A stretch of 32,553 nt of DNA from Nitrospira sp. (GTDB taxonomy: Bacteria > Nitrospirota > Nitrospiria > Nitrospirales > Nitrospiraceae), in the NCBI GenBank assembly GCA_005116815.1, contig SWDR01000028.1:52657-85209 (forward strand), given 5' to 3'. Positions 9,228 through 17,314 of the stretch are shown in pieces; position 1 is the stretch's first letter; each line of letters opens with the position of its first letter. The notes beneath the pieces are model-generated. The model ran no database searches. It had not been told where the DNA came from and saw only the letters and a list, made by a program, of their open reading frames with translations. A program made the translations under genes and the position numbers.

Positions 9228-11356
9228 CAGTGGCTGGCCCCGGACTTCGATGCACCGGTCAGGTTCGCAATCATGTCCTTCAGGTTGCCGGTCTTCATGG
9301 CGTCCGCCATGTAGTCCTTGGCTTGCTCGATGCCCTCATTGGCCACTTCGGCCGTAATGGCCGTGACGCCGATCTTATCGGCATGTTTTTCGATTAGGGC
9401 GCGGGTACATTCACGCATAAATCCCTCTGGTGCCCGTTCAAGCCTGGCTTGCGCGTCAGGAGACCAGGTATAGGGAGAAGCGGGGGCTGGTTCCGCCGTA
9501 TGGCCGTTCCCGTTTCCATTTTCATGGCCGTTTTCGTGAGAAGCGGCTGCACCATTGGTACCGTTTGTTGCAGCGGCGACGGTTGCTTGTGCGTCGGTCG
9601 AGGCTCCGGTCCCCTTGTTCGCGAAGATGGGGGTGTAGTCTTCCGAGGCCGCTTCCTGAATCATCGGTGCCGCATATTCCAGCGTGATCGTGGTCATGCC
9701 GAGCTTGCGAGCGGTCTTTTCAATTTTGGCTTTGGCGCGCCGGCGTTGGAAGCCAGCAGGGACTGCGCGGATGCCTTCTTTGGCATCCTTGGTCCATTGC
9801 ATGGGGACGTCATCGTAGGCCAGATCCGTTTCAACTGCTCCTTCGGCGTTCGCGGCTGCTTCGAAGATGGTCTTATCGACCAGCTTGAAGCGCTCGCCAC
9901 CGGCGGCGCAGACGGGGCACTTCACGGGCGTTTCGCCCTTGCCGATGTAGCCGCAGCCGTCGCAGACGAAGTAATCCTGGTTCATCCGGTCCAGGTAGCC
10001 TTGAGTCGCTTCACTGACTTTCGGCTTTTCTTCCACGATCTCGGTCATCATACCGCTAAGCGTCGAACCCATCAGGTCTTTTGCCACGGACTCGTCCGCC
10101 TGCATCTTGTCGCGGTCGATGCCGGCGGCATCCAGGCTGCCACCCAGCGCGCGCATGGCATCCATCGCGCCCTTGGGCAGGATGTGTCCGATGGCCGTAT
10201 CGACCACCGTGTTGCTGATGATGGTGTGGCCCTTTTCGATGGCATACCGATGGATGGCCGTCTTGGCCACGCCTCTGGCGAAGATCGGGATCTTTTCCAT
10301 CCGGCGGAGGGCTTCTTCCGTCCAGGCGATGGTGTATTCCGCCAGGGTATCGATCGGCGGCACATATTTCCGGTTCGACACCAGGATATTGCAAGGTGCG
10401 GCCCGCAAGAGATTTTCCGTGTTGCTGCCGATGTCCATGTCTTCGTCGCTATGCACGCCGATCCGTCCGACGATGAGCAGGGCCGGGATATCTTTCCGCA
10501 CATATTGAATGATCTTTTCGAAGGCTTTGCCGTCTAACAGGGTCGTTTTGACGTCGGTCTTCTCGGCTTGGGCGATTTCGCGGCAGATGTCGAGGTGCGA
10601 CTGGTAGATCTTCGCCAGGCCGCTGTCGATGATTTCCTCGTGGAGTTTTTCCTGTTCCTTGAATCGGAACACCTTGCCGGCTTCCTCGTTGAGGACGCCC
10701 GAGATGCTATGGAAGGCAGCATAGTGGAAATAGGGATCGAAGGCGGAGATGGCTTCGACCGGCATGTTGAAGGCCTTGCCCAGTGCCAGACCGGTCATGA
10801 GTCCACCGAAGGAATAGGGGCTACCGTCTACGGCGACGACGATCCTTCCGGCGGTCATCGGTTGGGTTTGCTTGACGATCAGCATGTCAGAGTTCCGCAC
10901 CCGACGAAGTACGCGCTCGGTATTGCTGCCGATCACGCTGTCCTTCACCGCGCCGACACCCAAGGCGCCCATGATCACCAGCTCGTAGGCATTGGTATTG
11001 ATGTCTTCGGCCAAGACTTTCCAGTTCCGGCCTTCGAGCGAGCGGCGCTCGATCGGCAGGTTGTTTTCCGCGCATTTCTTGTCGACGTAGTCGAGGTAGG
11101 AGTCGGTAATGATCTGGAGTCCACGGGTAATCAGCGAGTCGTGGATCTGGCGCTGACGGTCGAGCTCTTTTTCATCGTGGTACTCTTCGGGCAAGCCTGC
11201 TTCCATCTGCTTGAAGCGCTTGTCGTGCATCTTGGCCGCGTAGACGTGGCTACCCACGATCTTCGAGCCAAAGGCTTTGGCGAAGTGCACGCCGATGTCG
11301 ACGGCGGTGTTGGAATGGTCGGAGTTATCGACCGGCACATAGATCGTCTTATACAT
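9227..11356 (-). CDS. Multidomain universal stress protein: USP-USP-PCP_red-zinc ribbon-PCP_red-PCP_red
   Basis: The protein has 709 residues. Two USP domains (about 1-163 and 168-330) each keep the ATP-binding G-x2-G-x9-G-S pattern (G130, G133, G143; and G297, G300, G310). A first PCP_red-like segment lies at about 344-393 (W, RRMEKIPIFARG, AIEKG, IISNTVV). A rubredoxin-like zinc ribbon has Cys465, Cys468, Cys480 and Cys483. Two more PCP_red segments lie at about 519-568 and 629-680, separated by a Gly/Asn/His-rich linker. GGAGGAG sits 9 bases before the ATG. The gene is directly coupled to the radical SAM gene. USP domains bind ATP or AMP in signalling; PCP_red is linked to tetrapyrroles in BchB. 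The joint function is unknown; nucleotide-sensing control of a haem-type pathway is speculation. Confidence 0.9.
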   Translation of the reverse strand: MYKTIYVPVDNSDHSNTAVDIGVHFAKAFGSKIVGSHVYAAKMHDKRFKQMEAGLPEEYHDEKELDRQRQIHDSLITRGLQIITDSYLDYVDKKCAENNLPIERRSLEGRNWKVLAEDINTNAYELVIMGALGVGAVKDSVIGSNTERVLRRVRNSDMLIVKQTQPMTAGRIVVAVDGSPYSFGGLMTGLALGKAFNMPVEAISAFDPYFHYAAFHSISGVLNEEAGKVFRFKEQEKLHEEIIDSGLAKIYQSHLDICREIAQAEKTDVKTTLLDGKAFEKIIQYVRKDIPALLIVGRIGVHSDEDMDIGSNTENLLRAAPCNILVSNRKYVPPIDTLAEYTIAWTEEALRRMEKIPIFARGVAKTAIHRYAIEKGHTIISNTVVDTAIGHILPKGAMDAMRALGGSLDAAGIDRDKMQADESVAKDLMGSTLSGMMTEIVEEKPKVSEATQGYLDRMNQDYFVCDGCGYIGKGETPVKCPVCAAGGERFKLVDKTIFEAAANAEGAVETDLAYDDVPMQWTKDAKEGIRAVPAGFQRRRAKAKIEKTARKLGMTTITLEYAAPMIQEAASEDYTPIFANKGTGASTDAQATVAAATNGTNGAAASHENGHENGNGNGHTAEPAPASPYTWSPDAQARLERAPEGFMRECTRALIEKHADKIGVTAITAEVANEGIEQAKDYMADAMKTGNLKDMIANLTGASKSGASH

Positions 11357-11771
11357 TGAAAAGTCTCCTCCGGATGCCCTCCAGGCCAGGGCGAACGAGA
11401 GTAATTGTCAAAAATTCCAAACGGTTGACGTAGGTCTCCAGCCTCAAGGAACGCGCATGATAGCACCGGCCCAAAATGGAATGCAAGGTATCGAATGGGG
11501 TAGGCGAACGGGATTTAGACCCCCCGCGTGACAGCGGATTTGTCGCCAGAATCCTTTGCGGCACGAAGCGATTGACGGGAGCGGAGGATTTCTTCCAAGG
11601 AGAGGAGGGCGTCGCGCCCGGAGTTCCCTTCGATCCCCCTGATCAGGCTCTTGTCGGCATAGGGCCCCGATTCTTTCGGGGCTTGGGAGAGAGAGCCAGT
11701 CCATTTTCGGGGGTCTCTGCTGCCATCTTTCCGCTCCCAGGCGCGGAGGCAGGCCTTGGCGATGAACGAGT
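11357..11771. other. Intergenic or degraded stretch without a convincing gene
   Basis: No frame here has recognisable protein features. On the minus strand a frame without an ATG stays open from about 11810 to the stop at 11515-11517, starting just where the deacetylase fragment changes character; it may be decayed coding sequence of unknown origin. The right-to-left promoter of the USP gene probably lies at 11457-11486. Confidence 0.5.
11457..11486 (-). promoter_or_regulatory. Possible extended -10 promoter of the USP-radical SAM pair
   Basis: On the minus strand TTGCAT (11486-11481) is followed after 18 bases by TATCAT (11462-11457), with TGC directly before it (an extended -10). It would start transcription about 95 bases before the USP gene ATG. 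This was judged by eye from consensus only. Confidence 0.4.
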
Positions 11772-12017
11772 TCAGCGGCGCCGGGTTATAGAGGAGCTTT
11801 CTAATACTCGTGGCTTCTGCTCAACCAAATAATCGATTAAATCCTGATCGTACCCTGCCCCTTTCCGAACCGGGCAGAGGTCGAACGTCAGGGCCACTCC
11901 GGGACAGGAGGAGGGCCCAGATTTGATCACCTGGGCCTGTGCGAAGGGGGGCAACGCCGGGGCAAGCAGCATTGCGAGGCTCAGGCACAGCATGGCGGGT
12001 GAGTTGCGCTGGTGCAT
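11772..12017 (-). pseudogene. Remnant of a secreted polysaccharide deacetylase
   Basis: The 81-codon frame starts with a signal peptide (MLLAPALPPFAQAQ, cleavage near residue 28). It continues with the start of a NodB-type polysaccharide deacetylase domain: VALTFDLCPVRKGAGYDQDLIDYLVEQ, where TFD holds a first catalytic or metal-binding Asp. After about residue 66 the family similarity stops and the frame ends 15 residues later. Intact enzymes need the later His-x3-His and other motifs, which I cannot find in any frame downstream. This points to a gene cut by deletion rather than a simple frameshift. It is divergent from the site-2 protease gene. It could still make a short secreted peptide. 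Confidence 0.6.
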
Positions 12018-12090
12018 GGTGGCAAGTATACCCGATCTAACGAGCGATGCCGAGTTGACGCTCGAAATCTCCCGCTGTTACGGTGGAAGC

Positions 12091-13242
12091 ATGACGTTAC
12101 CCAATTGGAAAATCGGCCGTGCGCTCGGTATCCCGATTCACATCCATGCGTCCTGGTTCGCCGTGTTCTTCTTTGTCACCTGGTCCCTGGCGACGGGCTA
12201 TTTGCCTGAGATGCTGCCAGGCCTGTCGGCTCCACGCTATTGGGGGATGGGTGGCATTGCCGCGCTCTTGCTGTTTCTTTCCGTCCTGTTGCATGAACTG
12301 GGACATTCCTATGTGGCGCTGCGTTACCAGATCCCGATCAGGCAGATCACCCTGTTCATCTTCGGAGGGATGGCGCATATGGGGAAAGAGCCGCCTACGC
12401 CTCGGGCGGAATTTTTGATTGCGATGGCGGGACCGCTGGTGAGTTTGATTCTGGGAGCTGGTTGCCTGGGGGGAGCCATGGCGACTGATGCGTTGTTCGC
12501 AGGATCAGGGCTTCAGGGACTTGTTGTCTTGGGGGGACTGCTCGGCATGGTGAATGTGCAGCTTGGACTCTTCAATCTGATTCCGGGGTTCCCGTTAGAT
12601 GGCGGAAGGGCTTTACGCGCCGGACTCTGGGCCTGGAGCAAGAATTTTGATCGAGCGACCGGTCAGGCCGCGCTGACGGGAATCGGGTTCGGTGTAGCAC
12701 TTGGGTTGACCGGCGCGGTCTTGATGGTAGGGTCCTGGTTCGATGGCCGGGAAGATTCCATCGCGACAGACGGGGGCTGGCTCATCTTCATCGGCGCCTT
12801 CCTGTTTTCGGCGGCGCTGGCCAGCAGACGGCAAGCCACGATGCGGACTTCTTTATCGTCGGTGACCGTGCGTCAGGTGATGGTCCACCCGGTTGTACTG
12901 GTGCCACCGGACATGACGCTGCAGGACGTGGTCGATCAGTATTTCGTCGCGCATGGATTTGGTGGGTTCCCCGTCTGTGAGGAGGGACAGGTGCTCGGGG
13001 TGGTTACCGTGGGGGACGTGCAAGCTGTTTCGACGGCATTGTGGCCATGGCGACGCGTGCGCGACATTATGAGTCCCGTGTCGCCATCGTTTTGCATCCC
13101 CCCGGACTGGTCTGTCATGCAGGCGATGGAGGGGATGGCTCAGGGCGGGTGGGATCGTCTTGTGGTGATGGAGCATGGAGCGATCGTGGGTCTCATTACT
13201 CGATCGGCCATCGCACAGTTCTTAGAACTGCATCGGGCGTAA
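12091..13242 (+). CDS. Site-2 protease family (M50B) metalloprotease with two CBS domains
   Basis: The protein has 383 residues from ATG 12091, which is preceded by a GGTGGAAG ribosome site; upstream in-frame starts lack family similarity. Several membrane segments span residues 20-245. The zinc site is HELGH at 68-72 and the third ligand motif is PLDGG with Asp170, in the order seen in SpoIVFB/Rip3-like proteases. The C-terminal part, about 258-383, holds two CBS domains (VRQVMVHP... and VRDIMSPVSP...). CBS pairs bind adenine nucleotides, so protease activity may answer to energy state. M50B proteases cut membrane-bound regulators inside the membrane. No obvious substrate (anti-sigma factor or regulator) is adjacent. 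A TAAGGAGG string follows its stop codon at 13247-13254 but no start lies behind it. Confidence 0.92.
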   Translation: MTLPNWKIGRALGIPIHIHASWFAVFFFVTWSLATGYLPEMLPGLSAPRYWGMGGIAALLLFLSVLLHELGHSYVALRYQIPIRQITLFIFGGMAHMGKEPPTPRAEFLIAMAGPLVSLILGAGCLGGAMATDALFAGSGLQGLVVLGGLLGMVNVQLGLFNLIPGFPLDGGRALRAGLWAWSKNFDRATGQAALTGIGFGVALGLTGAVLMVGSWFDGREDSIATDGGWLIFIGAFLFSAALASRRQATMRTSLSSVTVRQVMVHPVVLVPPDMTLQDVVDQYFVAHGFGGFPVCEEGQVLGVVTVGDVQAVSTALWPWRRVRDIMSPVSPSFCIPPDWSVMQAMEGMAQGGWDRLVVMEHGAIVGLITRSAIAQFLELHRA

Positions 13243-13305
13243 AATGTAAGGAGGAAAGCGTCTGGAGATTGAACGGGTTTGTGTCTTACCGTTCGTGTCT
13301 TGTGA

Positions 13306-14664
13306 TCAGTCGTTCGCGCGGGCGATGGAAATGTTCTGCGCGATGGAAATACGCAGGAGGTGGACCACGAGCAGGAATCCATAGACGACGCAGAAGAACT
13401 TGAAGGTGGCGCGGTAGAAGTCTGTCAACAGGATGGGGAGACAGAGCGCAAAGAGCAGACTGGCGATGAGCGTCATAAAGGTCAAGCGTTTGCAGAACTC
13501 ATGGGACGGTTCCCGTCCGATGGCTTTGAGTGCGCGGGCATACCGCTCGGCTCGTTGTAGCCTGGCTGTCCGAAGGGCTGCCTCCCCCGGGCCCCAGTAG
13601 CGCAATCGGAAGTAGCCAGCCAGAATCAACAACCATGGTAATGCCCACAGGGGCCAGTAGGCTGTTCCCCCGTAGGTCTCGCTGCTGATCAAGGTAGCGA
13701 AGGAGGGGGCATAGAGCAATCCCAGCACCAGCGGCAGGATGCGCTCATCGTTCGGACGTGCACCCTCCGGTCCCCCATGAATCAGTTCCCGTTCAAAGAG
13801 TGGGTAGCCGTACTTCAGCACCACAAGGGCGATGGCCGCACTCATGGTCTTGTCAGGAACATACCGGATAAAGTTCTGGAACCAGTTGACGCTCCACCAA
13901 CTCAGACTTTCCCCCCAGGTCAATCCGAAGAAGGATTCAAGGTAGAGGTGTGCCGTCTGTTCCCATTGGAGCACGCGCTGGCTCACGGACTCTGCGACTT
14001 CAGGGTTCAAGGCAAAGGTCGTTTGTTCATGTAACGCGGCTTGGACGAACGTGCCTGGCAGACTCATGACGATCGCGCCACCGACTCCGAATATGTAGAG
14101 GAACCAGGCATGGGAGAAGGCGGAGCTGCGTCCCGTGCGAAGATATTTCTGAAAGCCTACCTGCCTGGCCATCCAGCCCCAATAACATGCGCCGACGATG
14201 TTCACGAGCGACCAGGGGAAAATCACCACATCCGCTCCGGCTTCCGGGTAGAGCAGCCAATTCACGACAGAGTTCGAAAGGAGCGCGGCGATGGCCCCCC
14301 ACCAAGGACCCAAGAGGAACGCCACCAGCGCCGTTCCCGTCATGTCGAGGAACAGGATACTTTCCAGATGGCGGCTCAACGTGAGCCCGACATAATTGAG
14401 GAGCAGGCCAGCTGCGACGATGACGCCGGTTTCGTACAAGAGGAGATAGGAAGTTCCCCGAAAGGGTTTGGACGAAAAGAAATCGATCGGGGAAGAGGCA
14501 CTGGCGGCGGGACGTTCGGTTGGTGACGGTGATTTCTGCTCTTTCTTTCCTGTGAACCGGCTGCTGATATCCAGCAGCTTCTCCATCACGGTCAACATGG
14601 CCGCGACAAAGCCCGCGATGGTGCCACCGAGCATGAGCATGTCTTTGCCGAAGTCTTCTGGCAT
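13306..14664 (-). CDS. Multi-pass membrane protein, possibly ECF-transporter S-component-like
   Basis: The protein has 452 residues with many hydrophobic segments. An N-terminal helix is followed by a Ser/Pro/Lys-rich loop (about 40-60). A block around residues 75-180 (LFLDMTGTALVAFLLGPWWGAIAALLSN, then PWSLVNIVGACYWGWMAR) recalls the substrate-binding membrane subunits of ECF vitamin transporters. A longer C-terminal half contains further helices and an Arg-rich segment. No ATPase or EcfT partner lies in this window, so if it is an S component it works alone or borrows a shared module. The gene converges on the site-2 protease gene, 63 bases apart. It is about twice the usual S-component length, so the assignment is tentative. 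Confidence 0.75.
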   Translation of the reverse strand: MPEDFGKDMLMLGGTIAGFVAAMLTVMEKLLDISSRFTGKKEQKSPSPTERPAASASSPIDFFSSKPFRGTSYLLLYETGVIVAAGLLLNYVGLTLSRHLESILFLDMTGTALVAFLLGPWWGAIAALLSNSVVNWLLYPEAGADVVIFPWSLVNIVGACYWGWMARQVGFQKYLRTGRSSAFSHAWFLYIFGVGGAIVMSLPGTFVQAALHEQTTFALNPEVAESVSQRVLQWEQTAHLYLESFFGLTWGESLSWWSVNWFQNFIRYVPDKTMSAAIALVVLKYGYPLFERELIHGGPEGARPNDERILPLVLGLLYAPSFATLISSETYGGTAYWPLWALPWLLILAGYFRLRYWGPGEAALRTARLQRAERYARALKAIGREPSHEFCKRLTFMTLIASLLFALCLPILLTDFYRATFKFFCVVYGFLLVVHLLRISIAQNISIARAND

Positions 14665-14760
14665 GGAGCGACTCCCGTATTGTACCGGTAGTCATTCTAG
14701 CCACGAAGGGATACCTCCGCCAGCAAAAGTCCAGAAGCCGACAGGTTCAATTGGTCGTGC

Positions 14761-14850
14761 GGTCTATTTGGTTTATCTCGTTCATCTGGTCTATTTGGTT
14801 TGTCTGATTCAACCAAATACACAAGACCAACTAAATAAACCAGAGCAACC
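14761..14850. repeat. Inverted array of degenerate 9-bp repeats
   Basis: Five direct units of nine bases (for example GGTCTATTT, GGTTTATCT, CGTTCATCT) fill 14761-14805. After a 5-base spacer, four units of the opposite orientation plus a partial one fill 14811-14850 (for example AACCAAATA, CACAAGACC). Together they can form a long imperfect hairpin. The array lies in the gap downstream of the BrkB gene, whose stop is 11 bases away, and may act as a transcript end. Confidence 0.8.
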
Positions 14851-14861
14851 TGCGATTGTAT

Positions 14862-15785
14862 TTAGACGGGGGGGCCTTCCGGCAAGGCTTGCTCAGAGGA
14901 GGTGGCTCTGGTGGATGTCGCGGAGAGAGCCTGTACCTGTTGCTGGAGATGGTGGGCCACTTCTGCGCCGATCAATAAGAGCGCCGCTGAGTAATAGACC
15001 CAGAGGAGCAAGAGAACGACTTCCAAGAGAGATCCGTAGAGGTGCGCATAGAGGGTGGCATAGGTGCTATAGGTCACGAACAACAGTTTGGCCGCGACCC
15101 AGAGCAGGCTAAACGTGAGCGCCCCGATCATGGCCTCACGCCATTGCGGCCGCCGCCGCGGCACGAGTCGATAGAGGCCTGTGACGGTCAGGAAGGCCAG
15201 CCCGAAGGGAAGGGTATAGGTGAGAAAGAGATCGTGGGCTGCGAGGGCCAGAAGGTCCAGCCCCCAGAGTTTTGGCGCGTATCCCGTTAAGAAATTGACG
15301 GTTTGGGTGGCAACATAGGAAAGAATCAGCACGAGCCCGGTCACACCGAGGGACGCCACCGCGATGGCCGTCGAGATGAGGGGATGCCGGCGCCAGGCGC
15401 TTTCGAAGACGACGTTCAACGCATAGTCGAGTTCATAGAATACCAATGCGCCGAACCAGGCGACGGCCAGAAACACGGCCCATCGAACGGTTTCGAGCCC
15501 GCTCACCCGATGCAATTCATCTGCGACATGTTCGCCCAGTGAGGGGAGGAAGCCCTTGAGGAAACTCAGGAGCACTTGTTCCCCGATCATGTCCTGACTC
15601 ACCACAAAACTCAGGGCATAGAGCAAGAGGAAGACAAGGGGGAAGAGCGAGAGCAGAGAGAAGAACGCGAGAGACGCAGCCAGACTGGCGCAGCCATGGC
15701 GTTGAAACGATCGGAGCAGGTCTCGGAGAAAGCGAAAGGGCTGCATAGGGCGTACTGCGTGATGGGCTTGCCACAAGCGTAGCAC
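14862..15785 (-). CDS. YihY/virulence factor BrkB family membrane protein
   Basis: The 307-residue protein has about six membrane segments and the BrkB-type layout: an N-terminal SLAFFSLLSLFPL helix, AWFGALVFYELDYALN, a long arm, YRLVPRRRPQWREAMIGAL, and YATLYAHLYGSLLEVVLLLLWVYYSA near the C terminus. Members were once called ribonuclease BN, which is now considered wrong; the transport or structural role remains unsettled. The GTG start at 15785 has only a weak AGGA upstream, and ATG 15746 (MQPFRF) is a reasonable alternative. The gene lies 44 bases after nuoN on the same strand and may be read from the nuo transcript, although a palindrome lies between them. Confidence 0.9.
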   Translation of the reverse strand: MLRLWQAHHAVRPMQPFRFLRDLLRSFQRHGCASLAASLAFFSLLSLFPLVFLLLYALSFVVSQDMIGEQVLLSFLKGFLPSLGEHVADELHRVSGLETVRWAVFLAVAWFGALVFYELDYALNVVFESAWRRHPLISTAIAVASLGVTGLVLILSYVATQTVNFLTGYAPKLWGLDLLALAAHDLFLTYTLPFGLAFLTVTGLYRLVPRRRPQWREAMIGALTFSLLWVAAKLLFVTYSTYATLYAHLYGSLLEVVLLLLWVYYSAALLLIGAEVAHHLQQQVQALSATSTRATSSEQALPEGPPV

Positions 15786-15812
15786 GAGTGGCCTGATCCT
15801 GCACCTATTGGG

Positions 15813-15826
15813 GCTCGCCGGCGAGC
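15813..15826. terminator. GC-rich palindrome just after nuoN
   Basis: The perfect 14-base palindrome GCTCGCCGGCGAGC lies 4 bases beyond the nuoN stop. No T-run follows on either strand, so if it ends the nuo transcript it does so weakly or with Rho. Confidence 0.25.
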
Positions 15827-15829
15827 GAC

Positions 15830-17314
15830 TTATTTGAGCGTCAGGACAGACTGCAGTGCAAAGCTAACGAGGGGGTTGGGGAAGAGGCCGAAGAGAATGA
15901 CGCCGGCGACGGCACAGGCTAACACGAAAGAGAGGGCCGGCGACGTCACGAGACGTGGTGCAACTGCAGCGGGATCAGGCTCGCGCATATACATCACCAT
16001 CACGACCCGCATGTAGTAGTACGCCGATACGGCAGCAAAGAGCAGGGCGATGGCGGCGAGCCAGGCCAAGCCTGCATCGACTGCCGCCATGAAGACATAG
16101 AACTTTCCGATGAAGCCGGCGGTCGGCGGAATACCTGCGAGTGAGACCATGAAGACCAGCATGAGAAAGGCCGCGAGCGGTTGGCGCTTTGCGAGGCCCG
16201 TGAAATCCTCAATCTCTTCGCCTTCGCGCTCACCCTTCCGGAGCATGCCGATGACCGCGAAGGCTCCGAGCGTCATGAACGAATAGAGGGCGAGATAGAT
16301 CATGACGCTGGCAAGGCCTGGCGTGGATCCCGACGGGCCGACTGCGCGGCCTGCCGCGACAAAGCCGATCAAGGCGTAGCCGGCATGGGCGATGCTGGAA
16401 TAGGCCAGCATCCGTTTGATGTTGGTCTGCACGATGGCCACGACATTTCCGAGCACCAGGGTGACAAGGGCGATGAGCAGGAACAGGAGCGACCAATCGG
16501 CTTTGAGCCCGCCAAGCCCTTCCACGAAGACACGCATGAAGGCGGCAAAGCTGGCCGCTTTTGCCGCCACGGCCATGAAGGCCGTCACAGAGGTTGGCGC
16601 GCCTTGGTAGACATCGGGTGTCCACATATGGAATGGCACGGCGGCGAGTTTAAAGCTGAAGCCCACGGCCACGAGAATCGTGGCGATCAGCACGAGGGGG
16701 TCGTTGGCTCCGTGAGTGCCGATGGCGCTGGCGATCGATGCCAACTTGGTGCTGCCGGCCATGCCGTAGAGCAACGAGATGCCGTACAAGAGAATCCCCG
16801 AGGAGAAGGCACCGAGGACGAAGTATTTGGCGGCGGCCTCCAGCGAACGGGGTTTCGATCGATTGAGTCCGGTCATGACGTAGAGCGAGAGCGACATGAG
16901 CTCGGTGCCGAGATATATCGTGAGCAAGTCGGCGCCGGAGACCATGACCATCATGCCGGACAAGGCGAGGAGGATGAACCCGTAGTATTCGCCCAGGTGG
17001 ATGCGTTCGGCCTTCAGGTACGGCAGCGACATCAAGATCGTCAGGCCGGTCACGCCATAGAGAAGGACTTTCCAGAACCTGGCATAGGCATCGATCACCA
17101 CCAGATCACTAAAGGCAGAGACCCGGATATTTAACGTGTTGATCTGACCGACGGTGAGCCCAAGGCAGAGGGAGAGGGCTCCGAGGCTCAGCCAGGCCAG
17201 GAGATCCCGCCGTGAGGCGGGTGTGATGGGGTCCAACGCGATGACAAGACAAGCCGCCGCGACAACAATGAGCTCGGGAAGCAGGGCTAAAAGGTCGGTA
17301 CCGTACAGGCTCAT
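15830..17314 (-). CDS. nuoN: NADH-quinone oxidoreductase subunit N
   Basis: The 494-residue protein is one of three antiporter-like proton-pumping subunits in the membrane arm of complex I. The family signature YLGTELMSLSLYVMTGL (with the key Glu in the early helix) and a later KRMLAYSSIAHAGY segment are visible, with about 14 hydrophobic helices. The length is normal. Its ATG overlaps the nuoM stop as ATGA, showing translational coupling. It is the last nuo gene. Confidence 0.97.
   Translation of the reverse strand: MSLYGTDLLALLPELIVVAAACLVIALDPITPASRRDLLAWLSLGALSLCLGLTVGQINTLNIRVSAFSDLVVIDAYARFWKVLLYGVTGLTILMSLPYLKAERIHLGEYYGFILLALSGMMVMVSGADLLTIYLGTELMSLSLYVMTGLNRSKPRSLEAAAKYFVLGAFSSGILLYGISLLYGMAGSTKLASIASAIGTHGANDPLVLIATILVAVGFSFKLAAVPFHMWTPDVYQGAPTSVTAFMAVAAKAASFAAFMRVFVEGLGGLKADWSLLFLLIALVTLVLGNVVAIVQTNIKRMLAYSSIAHAGYALIGFVAAGRAVGPSGSTPGLASVMIYLALYSFMTLGAFAVIGMLRKGEREGEEIEDFTGLAKRQPLAAFLMLVFMVSLAGIPPTAGFIGKFYVFMAAVDAGLAWLAAIALLFAAVSAYYYMRVVMVMYMREPDPAAVAPRLVTSPALSFVLACAVAGVILFGLFPNPLVSFALQSVLTLK

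Noticed and set aside
9449-11359. Long plus-strand open frames opposite the USP-PCP_red gene
   Set aside because: They mirror a high-GC gene with clear domains on the minus strand, and their products show no family features.
13247-13254. A strong TAAGGAGG ribosome site after the site-2 protease gene
   Set aside because: No start codon and open frame follow at a usable distance; probably chance.
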